Shown: piece by piece, positions 51,472-62,128 of the stretch | How positions within the stretch are numbered: the stretch's first letter is position 1 | Layout: the number at the start of each line of letters is the position of its first letter | Origin: Adineta vaga | Taxonomy: Eukaryota; Rotifera | Length of the DNA: 64,000 nt | Direction: 5' to 3' | NCBI GenBank assembly: GCA_021613535.1 | Contig: CP075494.1 | Coordinates: 7,192,001-7,256,000 of the forward strand | Made by a program: the position numbers and the translations under genes | The notes under the pieces: generated by a model | What the model was told of the DNA's origin: nothing | Seen by the model: the letters and a program-made list of their open reading frames with translations, nothing else | The model's database searches: none

Positions 51472-53703
51472 ATGGATAATGATGATGAACCAAATTTAAC
51501 TAATTTATATCCATCAGCAACTAATGTGATGACAACAACAATTGCACCTAATCATTTTTTACTTTCAACTTATCGTGATAATCTTCGAACGAATATTGAT
51601 AATCATCATGACAGTCATCTTGCACCATTAATGATGAATATACATGGCAATGTAAAAACAAATCTCTCATCATCATCATCATCATATAAATGTTGTTTAT
51701 GTCGAAAAATAGTCGATGATGCAACATTAACATGTGCTAAATGTGTAAATACAGGTCGATTTTGTCCGTCAAGACATGATACATGTTCAAATAAACGAAG
51801 ACAAGTTCTTGCAAATATGTTAAATTCAAATGATCAAATCGAATTTCAACAATATTCAAATAAACATTCGATTAATACACCACCACATCTACAGTAAGAG
51901 TTATTTTCATAGATTAACAATTGAAAATTTCATGAAACACTATTCTAGATGTTCAGATCGAATGTTTTTATTAAAAAAATTCAATGCAGAAAAGAAAGTT
52001 TTACAAGAAGAGTAAATAAAAATCATTATTTATAAAGACAAGAATTCACTATCTATCCTTTAGATTTCAAATGAAAATGCAATCAACAATTAAACTTTAT
52101 AAAATGGTAGAGTAGTTTTATTCTATTGAAACATTCGTCATCGAACATAATTTTTAGTCGGAAGAAATTCTCATACGTAAAAATCGTCTTACTCTTGTGA
52201 ATCAATCAATTGAACGATTACGTAATCAAATTCAACAAGGTATGAATGAAGGTTTCTACTATGAATTTACTTTGATTTATGTTTCAGGTAAATTGGTTAA
52301 TATCAAAATACAACAAAATAATGATAAACGATGTACACGTATTCAATTTCTTGGCAAGAAAATTGCTGATATAAAAATGGTTTTAAATTCTTCCAATGAT
52401 GAAATACGAAAAAAGAATGAAGCACGTATTGAACATGAAAATAAACTTTATATTATTCGTCGACAACGTCTCAATGAAGTCTATAAATATATTTTTCCTG
52501 TTGAACATGTTTCATCAATTGAAGAGTAAATTTATTTGGTAATAAAATGACAAAAATATGTTCGCTTCTTTCTAGAGATTTAGCATCAACAATGAGAGCA
52601 TTATCAAGTGCTCAACAAACGACTGTTGATGAAATTAATAGTGATTATTCGGAGAATGATGAATCATTAAATGTTGGAGATCGATATCGAATTGTTCATT
52701 CGTGTTTACCACTTAATGGAGATTATCAAATTACAAAACGTATGTTACCAATCACTCATTCGTGTATGCGATCTTTATGAGAAATTCTTTAGAATGAAGT
52801 CGATATATTGTGTGATTTATTTGAATTTATTTTGTTTTTAGTTCTTTCAACTGTTGATGTCGATGGTAAAACGCAAGATGTTGATTCACTTCAATCAACA
52901 CTTTCTCATGAACTATATGAAGTTCTTTCAGCTCTATCTCATGCTTGTCAATTAATCAATGTTATTGCCTTCTATCTTCATATTGCATTACCATTTCGTT
53001 TACATCAATTGTAAGATGATAGGATTCCATCGATGTTTATATTACTATTTCTATTTTGTTTTTCTTAGGGAATTTAATACCGATAATTTAACACCTGATC
53101 GTCTTCGTGCTGATATTGCAAAATTGAATGCAAATATTGTTTGTAGTTGTATATCACAAGGTATACCAATTGATAAAACAAATGTAACACATACACTTGA
53201 AAATTTATGTAAATTATTAACATTTAAACGATATCTCAGTCGGTTAGTATGACAAACAAGTTTGGTGTATTTGTTTTTTTTCTTACGTTTACTATTCTTT
53301 CTTTTTTTTTATATTGAAGACCAAATCCTGTTGTATATTCTCAACAATACATTGATATGATGGAAGAAGAAGTCAATGAGATAAGTCGTGCTTATGTAAC
53401 AGATTATTGGTTTGATGATGTTGAAAAAGATGTCACAGATCTTTTGAATAGTGATGAATGGGAAACAGTACCACAAGGTAATTAGTTTCTTTCGATGAGA
53501 AAGTTCTTTTCATTTGTCAAAATTTAGATTATCATATTCCGGAAGATCCATCTATTCATGAACGTCTTGGTTCATTACCTTCATTACCTGGTCAACAACA
53601 TCAACCACAACATCTATCTGTTATGAGTGGTTCGATTGGTTTTCTCAAAAATAAAGGTTCTACTCTTATCAATTCAGTTTTTCGCAGTTTGGCAAAATCT
53701 TGA
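51472..53703 (+). CDS. ATG14: ATG14/Barkor autophagy-specific PI3-kinase subunit
   Basis: Ten exons (51472-51893, 51949-52011, 52064-52106, 52158-52239, 52288-52525, 52576-52739, 52842-53010, 53069-53242, 53320-53477, 53528-53703) join to 562 residues. ATG14 directs the VPS34-Beclin 1 complex to ER sites of autophagosome formation. A Cys-rich N-terminal knot (CCLCRKIVDDATLTCAKC) matches ATG14 CxxC pairs, a long coiled coil follows, then YIFPVEHV, SALSHACQLINVIAFYLHI, LNANIVCSC and VTDLLNSDEWETVP. The C-terminus SGSIGFLKNKGSTLINSVFRS looks amphipathic, as in the BATS membrane-curvature region. The start is 155 bp after the PISD stop. Confidence 0.9.
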
Positions 53704-53895
53704 AAATATTTTTTGTCTCTTCTTTGCTTTTTTTTAAAATGGTGCTAGTATCTTTTCTGTAATATTCTATACATATGTACCATATATAAATAACACTTTT
53801 TTGCTCTTTTTTTTTAAAACTTTATTCAAGAAGATAAACACATATAAGAAAAAGAAAATAAAAGAACCTCAATTCGTAATTTTTCAGATAAAATT

Positions 53896-55413
53896 ATGTC
53901 ATCGAATTTAACTTCATCACATTTCCTTCAAGAAATGGCTTATCCGCCCTATTGTATTCAACCTTTGAAATCTTGGGGTATGGTAGCAGTCGGTGGAGGA
54001 GGTGGTACGGCGAAAACTGGTGTCGCCAATGCAGTGGATTTAAAATGGATCTATTTAAATCAATCATCAGATCCAGCTAATGATCGATGTTCAATACAGA
54101 ATGTCAATAGTTTTACTCAACATGATAGTGTAATGCGAATGGTATCACTACGCAAACAACATGAATATCTTATTTTAGCATTGAATCGACAATTAAAAGT
54201 TATTATGCTTAAAGCTTCAGAAAGAGATATGGACAATGGTTTAGCGATGAATATACCACCACCGCCGCCCATGACGAATATTCAAGATGCAGTACCAATA
54301 GGACCAACTCAACGAACTATTCGTCGTCGACATAATTCTTCATCATCAACAGCACCAATGGATTCAGCTACGATGCAACATCGTCCATCGATTGTACTTC
54401 ATCGTAATGGTCAAGCAACAGTAGAAGCTATTGGAAATGAAACAACAATTGTGACATCACCAACTACTCGTTCAATATCATTTAGTTTTCCACCACCGAC
54501 ACCAACATCAACAGGATCAACATCAACCATAATAAACAATATCTACACAGTACCTATTCAAGATCAACAATATGTTAATGCATTAGTTGTTTGTCCTGCT
54601 ACACAATCGAAATTATTTGTTGGTGCTAGTGATGGATCATTAACAATCTATGAAATTATTTGGCCAGCTTCGTCATCATCAGATCGTTTAATTCAATTGA
54701 ATTTATTAACATCATTTACAGCACATACAAAAGAAATCGATGATTTAGCTGTTGATCCATTTGGTAATTGGCTCATCAGCGTTTCACGTGATCATTTAGT
54801 TCAAATTCGTCAATGTTCATCACCTTTCGATAAACATTGTGAACTTGATCTACGTCAATTTGGTACAAATAAAGCTGTTCCAACACCAAAACCATTATAT
54901 CGTATTCGACATGTTCGTTTCGGTATATCACCTTCATCTTCTTCATCAAATGCAACTTATTATCTCTATACAAGTCTCATTCCACAAACTATCGTTGATA
55001 AAATAGCTAGTTATATTGTTCAATGGACAGAAAATAAACAACATCAATTTATTGTTCGACAACGTCGTGCAGTTTCATTTGATCGGATATCTGCTATAGC
55101 TGTGAGTAATTGTGGTCAATATGTATCCGTTGGTGATTCCGGTGGTTGTGTACGAATTTATGAAACGGATCGATTAAAAATGTTGTATGAACATCGTGCA
55201 CATTCAATATTTGTCACCGATTTAGCTTTCTTATTACGCGAAGAAAATTATCTCTATGAAACAAGTGTTTTAAGTATTAGTGCGGACAAAAATCTCTATG
55301 TACATAATGTACATCCTCCGCAAACAAATATATTTTCTGTTTCATTTTTAATTGTTATCGGTCTGTTATTGCTCTTTTTACTATTATCACAAATTCGTTT
55401 TCGATTTCATTAA
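53896..55413 (+). CDS. PREB: PREB/SEC12-like guanine nucleotide exchange factor
   Basis: A single 505-codon exon. SEC12/PREB is the ER-anchored exchange factor that activates SAR1 to start COPII coat assembly. Visible features are the N-terminal PPYCIQPL and GGGGGTAKTGVANAV loop, the potassium-binding/SAR1-contact region typical of SEC12, WD-type propeller blades (LFVGASDGSLTIYEI, AVDPFGNWLISVSRDHLVQI, AVSNCGQYVSVGDSGGCVRIYE, VLSISADKNLYVHNV) and a C-terminal membrane anchor (SFLIVIGLLLLFLLL). A low-complexity insert lies between blades at residues 120-215. An acceptor TTTTTCAG ends 8 nt before the ATG, 184 nt after the ATG14 stop. Confidence 0.9.
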   Translation: MSSNLTSSHFLQEMAYPPYCIQPLKSWGMVAVGGGGGTAKTGVANAVDLKWIYLNQSSDPANDRCSIQNVNSFTQHDSVMRMVSLRKQHEYLILALNRQLKVIMLKASERDMDNGLAMNIPPPPPMTNIQDAVPIGPTQRTIRRRHNSSSSTAPMDSATMQHRPSIVLHRNGQATVEAIGNETTIVTSPTTRSISFSFPPPTPTSTGSTSTIINNIYTVPIQDQQYVNALVVCPATQSKLFVGASDGSLTIYEIIWPASSSSDRLIQLNLLTSFTAHTKEIDDLAVDPFGNWLISVSRDHLVQIRQCSSPFDKHCELDLRQFGTNKAVPTPKPLYRIRHVRFGISPSSSSSNATYYLYTSLIPQTIVDKIASYIVQWTENKQHQFIVRQRRAVSFDRISAIAVSNCGQYVSVGDSGGCVRIYETDRLKMLYEHRAHSIFVTDLAFLLREENYLYETSVLSISADKNLYVHNVHPPQTNIFSVSFLIVIGLLLLFLLLSQIRFRFH

Positions 55414-55557
55414 TTATTTTTTGTCCTTGTTTTGAACTTTTATTCCGATTATTTATATAGGCAAGAAGAAAGACTATATGTTATTGGGTTTTAGATCAGC
55501 ATCTCATTTTATTATTTACTTATAAGCATACATTTACAGCGTAATTATATGATCTAG

Positions 55558-56208
55558 ACGTTCACTTTAAAACCAATATGGTATTCATTCATCTACGGTA
55601 ATTCTAATTCTCATATCAATGCATATTGAAATCGAATGTTCGAGATATAAGATACTTTCCAATGAAGTTTGTTACGCACAACGGAAATAGGATATTTTCT
55701 AGTAGATGTGAATATATCAAGTTCTTTTTAATTAAAAATGTATTTGGATGACTATCTTCTGTCTTTTCATGAAGAACAACACATTTTCAGTCGTAGTGCA
55801 TATATCAATGAAATCTTAGTAAAAATAACTATAATAATTTGTTGTTTTTTTTCTTCCATTTTAGATTTCAATTCCACGATGTTTGCTAAAATTCCGTCCG
55901 TTTGTTCATATCATTTGCGCTAAATAAGTTATATTTTGTTTGTTTTTCTACAAAATTTGTCAAAATAAACATACCATCATCTCTTATTGAATTTCTCACT
56001 ACTTTCTGTCTATTCAGACTGCTGAACTTCCTCTCTTCTTTCAACCGATTAGTTGGTAAAAAGTAAAAAATAACGTCTGTATCCTTGATTGAATGAGATG
56101 CACAAAATGGAAAGCTAAACGGGAGTGAAGATGCTGAACAAAAAAAGGAAATACTAACAAATGATGCCAGTGAAAATGAGAATTTTACTGAGATACCTAA
56201 TTCATCAA
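55558..56208 (+). repeat. Diverged duplicated segment, copy 1
   Basis: This matches 57131-58094 in the same order and orientation. Its left part shares GTATTCATTCATCTACG. Its right part (from 56028) shares about 130 bp at high identity, including a block beginning ATTGAATGAGATGCACAAAA. Relative to copy 2 it lacks a 30-bp stretch bounded by AAATACT and is shorter in the middle. Confidence 0.75.
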
Positions 56209-57130
56209 GTAGAATGTTCTGATTTCAAATCATTGCAGATGTGAATGTGAATGTTTTATAAACCGTTTGTACTATACATCAACTTTTTGATAAATGAAAT
56301 TTTACATGCATTGTATAGGAACTACTGGTCTTCTTTTGTTAAACATGGCTTCTTAACTTATGAGATTGGAACTGATCACAAAGAACCATCGATGAAACAA
56401 AATTGCTATTGCTGTATCAGTTTCAACGATAAATATTTTAAAATTTTGGAAAGAATTTGATTCTATGCTAGAATGATGAATAAATGTGTTATATAAATAT
56501 TTCTACATAATCTTGGAATTCTACTATGTAAGATAAGATGAAAATGTACCAAAGAATTCAATATATATATAGATAGTATTTCTGTTTTCAACAGAAGAGA
56601 ACTATTCAATTCTTCACTTTTCTTCTCTTACTACAGAAATGAATGAATATATAAGCTAACTAGTAACCATATCCTTAAAAGCGCTAAAATATGTGATTTC
56701 TTATCAGATTATTTCTACAAAACAATACTTTTTTGTTGTCAATATGATCGACAGACTTTTGAAAGTCGCGATTAAGCGTCAAGACTGCCGATTTTGAAGA
56801 CGTGGGTGGTATTTATTAAAATGGTTGCAATAGTGATAATTAAAAACAGCCTATTTGAATCGATCGTGAATAAATAGCAAGTGTTCTCGAGTATTGTTTA
56901 CTGCTGTTTAGTTGATGAACATTTATACAAATGTGTATAAGAGTATCGGGTAGACGTTACTTCTGACACATGTTTGCATTTCATACACCTTCATACAGTC
57001 AAAACATGTTCGTAATAACATCTTATCATTTTAAAAGTTCAAAGAACAACTACATCCTATTCGATTTGAAATTACCATTTCACATTATTCATCAGTTTTA
57101 AGTACATTCCTTAAGTAATCTTAGAACATT

Positions 57131-58094
57131 GACGTTCACTTATCACGGATATCGTATTCATTCATCTACGATTATTCTAGTTTCTATATCATTTGACATC
57201 GCCTTTCGAAAAGAAGAAGAAGTCGTATGTGAGAGACTGACGTTGCTAAAATTTGAAGATATGTGACAAATTTTCATGAAGTGTCGAATGTCTTTTACTT
57301 TCGAGAGATATATCATCATCTGAACTAGAACTGAAAGTTGCAAGTGTGAGAGAATATCACGTTTCTTCTAATCAAAATGTACTTGCAAGAAGAACGTCTA
57401 TGACCACTATTGTAACTTAAAATTAAATTAAAACTTAGATTGCAAAAGTTTACACCGCTAAGAATTCTAATTTTATCCTTACGTGAGTACTATACTTTAG
57501 TTCGTCTATATTTCTGTTGAACGTATACTCCACGTTATAGAATATTTGTCTTTTCACGAAGAAAGCCATGGTTCCGGTTCTACTGACATAATGTATTCAT
57601 TCACAGTAGGATCAATGATTTTCATGACGGAAACAAGTAGTTTTTGATCGTTTGTAAATCTTAATTAGAAGTGTACACTAAATCACTTGAAAAAAAAGCG
57701 ATATTAGCGACCTCTTATTACTTGGTGGTGTTCATATCTTATTCAAAATTTAAGTCACATTCAAACAAAACTCGCCTAGCTATGTTTGTCATTGTCTATA
57801 GGCAGTCGAAGATGCTATGATTCAAAATTTCGTCAGGATACAACCAGTTCAATTACGAGATCGTTCAGTTGAAGTAAAAATTTCCTCTCTTCTTTCGACT
57901 AATTATTTGGCAAAAAGTTAAAAAAAAGCCGTCTCCATTCTAGATTGAATGAGATGCACAAAATGGAAAGCTAAACGGGAGTGAAGATGCTGAACAAAAA
58001 AGGAAATACTTGATACGCTAAGAAGACTTGGAGAAATACTAACAAATGATGCCAGTGATAATGAGAATTTCTCTATAATGACTAATTCATCATT
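57131..58094 (+). repeat. Diverged duplicated segment, copy 2
   Basis: This is the longer copy of the duplication. It keeps the stretch between two AAATACT repeats near 58002-58038 that copy 1 has lost. No coding capacity is evident in either copy, and no terminal repeats were recognised. Confidence 0.75.
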
Positions 58095-59986
58095 CGTTAT
58101 TTCAGTGAATATATCATGATGCATGAATTGAAAAACAATATTTTACATGGTATCATACTGATGATTTAGAAATCTAATGAAATGAATAGTGTCATATGTA
58201 ATTATTCTGACACATCAGGATTTGTGAAGATAGTTAGGGCAGGATGTGGAATATAGAACAGTTGAGCTTTATTATCGCCAAAAGTATTAATCATGACATT
58301 TAAGTATGAAAGATATTGGGTCGGAATTTAGGTCGTGAATAGAGTTACTTTTGTCTTTGGATTTCGAGATAAAGATGTGTTAAGCCAAGATTGCCGACTA
58401 GTTTTAGTACTATTGTATAAAGATCTATACGCTTATATATTATTTTTTTCATGAAATACTATTACTATGAGAAGAGATTTGGCTTAGATCCATTGAAATT
58501 AAAATAAATATTTTCTATCTTCTGCAATGTCAAAGTCTGTACGTGCTTCCGTTCAATTTAGTGATCGTGGTGAGACGTAAGCAACGAGCTGATACATGAC
58601 AAAGTGTTTCTGTTTCCTGATTAGACTTGCTATAATAAGTTTAGTCCAAAGGAGAGTACATGGAACTAAGAGTTCCTATCTATTTGTGTTTTTATAGAGA
58701 AAAAAACTCGAGAACTGAAATCAACATCATTAAGCAAATGTCACTAAAGAAGAAAATATAATAACAGGAAAAGAGGCATTTTGTTTAGCAAAATGTTTTC
58801 ATCCGCCAATGTTTTCTAAAGTCATGATTTCATAGTAAGTTCAATCTCCTACTTGCTTATTTGCCTTAGGAGATGTGGAGTGTCAAGTTTGATAGTTTTG
58901 AAAAGAATCAGGAATTATTCTAGTATTATCGGCATCATTCTGGGTAAAGGACTATAAGCTAATTTGTGATGGTAACCTTCGTATCAGTCTGTCCTGTTTC
59001 TATAAGAAATTTAAGGTTCATCAAAAATGTGTGAGGATTTCTCAAATTAGCTATGAGTAAAAAAACAAATTTCATTATGTAAAGAAAGTGTAGATTTAAT
59101 TATGATGATTGATTGATTGATTGTATGAAGAAGAATCCATCTTGTTCTTTTTTATTCGAGTATTCATTGAGATTAAACATCAGTAATTTCATTGACGTCA
59201 TATTGAGATTATTTATTAGTTTAGCATATGAATCTATTGAGATTTTGTCTTGTTTCATTATTATTCATCGTTTGACTAAACACCGGAATCAAGTCACCAA
59301 ACTCATTATAGCATCTGTCAAAATTAAAGTCTTCTATTTTTCAAGTGTTTCATGATATCCATGCAAGGCGGAAGTTAGAGATGTTATGAATAGAAAAATA
59401 GAGAATGTATCAAATATTACTCACATAATGAAAAAAAAGAGCGAGGAGGAGAGCGAGAGAAATATTAATTTTTCTTTCTCACTAATAGTCAAAATATTAT
59501 ACGACACAACATGGTTAGGACGTTATTTAGTATATATATATAGCGTTAAATAGAGAATTTGTCGATTTGAGTTTATTAGAGGGAGTGATATATAGATTAA
59601 CAGGATTTCTCATTCTTTTCCTTTATCCAAGAATTTTATGAACAAGTACGATGAGTTTAAGATGAGATTTTGATTATCTAAATGAGATGAACAGCAAGCC
59701 AGAGGCATGCCGTTGAAAACCAATTACTTCCCACTTATGAAGATTACGAAAAAGAAATTTTTTCTCTCTCTTTCTCTGTCCTCTTGTGTGTTACAGTAGT
59801 TAAATGTTCATAGACAGTGAGAAAATTAGTAAAACATTCCCACACATTTTGTCAAGTCATCAGAAATGACCGTTATGACTTCATTACATCTCATTTCTCA
59901 TATTTTCTTTCTTTCTTTAGATACTTTCATATAAAGAGCATCGATAGTTCAATAATTAATCTAAATTAAAACAAAAAAAGCTCGAT

Positions 59987-60343
59987 ATGTATTCATTTCG
60001 CTCACAATTATTAACATTATTTTGTGCTTTTTTCCTTCTCTTTTCTATTGTACACAGTTTTCGAATTGTAAGTTATGATCATTTTTATTTTAAAGCCTTG
60101 TTTTCATTTCATTCATTCATTATTTAGAGTGAACTTGATCGTGGTACGGATGACAAAAATGTTGCTAATGAACAGCCTGTTCATCGTGCTCGACTTCAAG
60201 GTATGGATCAAATTTTAAGTCGTCGAGCACTTTATGATCCAGCATTTGGTGACTCTTGGTCAAATTATCTCGAAAAGAAACGTACTCTTTTTGATCCAGC
60301 TTATGGTGAATGGGCGAACACATTCAAACGATCGGATGAATAA
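59987..60343 (+). CDS. Secreted peptide precursor with two LxDPAxG copies
   Basis: Exons 59987-60067 and 60128-60343 join to 98 residues. Exon 1 is essentially the signal peptide (LLTLFCAFFLLFSIVHS). After a polar spacer, dibasic sites release two related peptides: RR-ALYDPAFGDSWSNYLE-KKR and then TLFDPAYGEWANTF-KR, followed by SDE and the stop. The shared core is LxDPAxGxxW/WxN with conserved aromatic positions and no amidation glycine. Architecture is that of a neuropeptide or peptide-hormone precursor. The core has a faint resemblance to pedal-peptide/orcokinin peptides (FDxxG), but I would not assign it. Confidence 0.8.
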
Positions 60344-60956
60344 AATAAAATTGATCATACTTGCTTACATACATCATCCTCTCTCTCTCTCTTTTCTTTC
60401 TTTGAGAAAATCTTATTTAATAAAAATTTAACATGATTGCGATATCTGTATTGAATAACATTGTAATTCAAAAATCTTTATTTTCAATATCAATCAAATA
60501 ATATTATTACTATGTCAAATATCAAACAGTCTACTATACCCTTAGAACACATTCCGAGAAAAGTCTATGTTAATTAAATGCAAAATCATCGCTGAAGTTA
60601 GGGCATATTATTTAATATTTTTCAACCACTTTTTTTTGCTATGATTCTAGTCTCATTAATCATCAACTTATTATGACGCAGATGACTAAAATTGTGACAG
60701 GATATCCCAACTTTTATCGACAGATCATAATCGATGCTGTAAATATTGACTTTCGCAGAATGCATGCATATTTGACGTGCTAAAAATGAATATAGATGTC
60801 AAATTACATGGAAAACATATGAATAGCATGCACACCTGATGTAAATGTGACATGATGGAATATGACACCTTAAATACAAAATTAATTTATAGATATAAAT
60901 TTAATTAATCGAAGAAAAATAGTTTACTACACGAAGAAAATGTCATGATCAATAAG
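60344..60956. other. Convergent intergenic region
   Basis: 3' flanks between the peptide precursor and the minus-strand MEPCE-N-like gene. An AATAAA lies directly after the precursor stop near 60345. No gene is supported. Confidence 0.55.
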
Positions 60957-61403
60957 TTATGTACATCTTGGCAATTGTTGATCATAGTATTGATGAAAGT
61001 ATCTTTGTAAATTTATTTGTTCGTTTGGATGTTGTGATAATGAAGAACTATCGAGACAAAGTGGATCGAAAATATCTGGTTGAAGTAAAAGTTCAATGGG
61101 TCGATCATTACCATAAATATCTGTATCGATAGAATCATTGTTGTTTGTTACTTGTTGTTGTCGGCTCATTTGAATAAGTTCATTTAGATTCAATGGATCT
61201 TGTCGATTTCCTCCTAATAAAGAAAAAGATGGAAACTTGATCAATTGCTCTTTAGGTTTAGATACCTTTCGAGAACGAAATTGAACAGGTTTTCGAAAGT
61301 TTCTATTTTTTAAAGAAGAAAAAGTTTTGGATTTAAACGGTTGGTAACGAATATTCGACATAGTGGGACTAAAACTTGGTGAAGAATTAGCTGAAGTTCT
61401 CAT
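60957..61403 (-). CDS. Short protein resembling the N-terminal module of MEPCE (7SK capping enzyme)
   Basis: 148 residues if started at the ATG at 61403; an acceptor-like TTCTATTTCTCAG upstream (near 61461) suggests a spliced 5' end. A basic Ser/Arg-rich first half precedes SLLGGNRQDPLNLNELI and, 25 residues later, DRPIELLLQPDIFDPLCLD. These two blocks match the region ahead of the methyltransferase in human MEPCE (GGN-DPLNLN and DPVEILIP-DI-DPLSL). The open frame then stops after about 30 residues, with no SAM-binding methyltransferase domain, so it is either a standalone paralogue of the 7SK/P-TEFb regulatory module or one piece of a split gene. Confidence 0.6.
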   Translation of the reverse strand: MRTSANSSPSFSPTMSNIRYQPFKSKTFSSLKNRNFRKPVQFRSRKVSKPKEQLIKFPSFSLLGGNRQDPLNLNELIQMSRQQQVTNNNDSIDTDIYGNDRPIELLLQPDIFDPLCLDSSSLSQHPNEQINLQRYFHQYYDQQLPRCT

Positions 61404-62128
61404 AATTGTAGACAAGTTATGATGAAATCGGATGTTTCGCAAAAGCGTCCTACTGCTAACTGAGAAATAGAAGAATGAAGAAATGAAATGATGAAATTTG
61501 TTTTGTTTATTTATCTGACTCATACAGAAGCAGAAATGGATGCATTGTAGTATTACGTGGATTGTGATCAAACTGTTTGATTTGAAGTGTAACTTGACAT
61601 CTACAAGGTTTTGTCATTGAGAAAGATTGTATATTTACATTAGATTGGTTAGTTTAGTTTGTCAAAACAACGGTTCAAATCCAGATGACAGAAGTATCAC
61701 ATTTTTTTCCATCTATTTTCTGTACTTAGAAGCATGAGATTTCTTCTGATGAGTATTTCCTTCAATTAATATCTCTCCAACCCTCCGTGGGTGTTTATAA
61801 CTCTTAGAAATTAAAAAATGAAAGTCAAAGGAGTTTATTCAAATAGCTCTATATCATTATTAACATATGAACTCCAACTGTGATCGATAAATATCAATCT
61901 TCGCTGTGGAGAAGAAGAAGCATAAATGCGATTCACTAACTAGACATTACCAAAATGCATTAGTGTGTTAGATATTTTGATTGAATGAATCAGAATCACT
62001 ATCAGCCACTAATCAAGCAAAAGAGCGAGCTGTGGTAATAAATAATCGAAAAGAAAAGATGATTAAATCTAATGCAATACAACTTTCTAATATTTGCCAT
62101 ATTTCATTTTTCTAGATTGAGATAAGAT
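61404..62128. promoter_or_regulatory. Divergent intergenic region upstream of POLR3B
   Basis: This lies between divergent genes. An acceptor TTTTTCTAG ends at 62115, 13 nt before the POLR3B ATG. A GGTTCAAATCC box at 61672-61682 is not part of a tRNA. No other feature is seen. Confidence 0.5.

Larger units (their letters stand above)
55414..59986. other. Long gene-poor region with diverged internal duplication
   Basis: In 4.6 kb no established gene is recognised. Two related segments (55558-56208 and 57131-58094) are described separately. A weak two-exon micro-ORF is possible at 58527-58761. Other open frames (55738-55923, 56251-56460, 59113-59355) are short and without splice or family support. 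Confidence 0.5.

Noticed and set aside
61672-61682. GGTTCAAATCC resembling a tRNA internal B box
   Set aside because: The flanking bases do not form a T stem beyond two pairs, and no matching acceptor or anticodon arm is found upstream.
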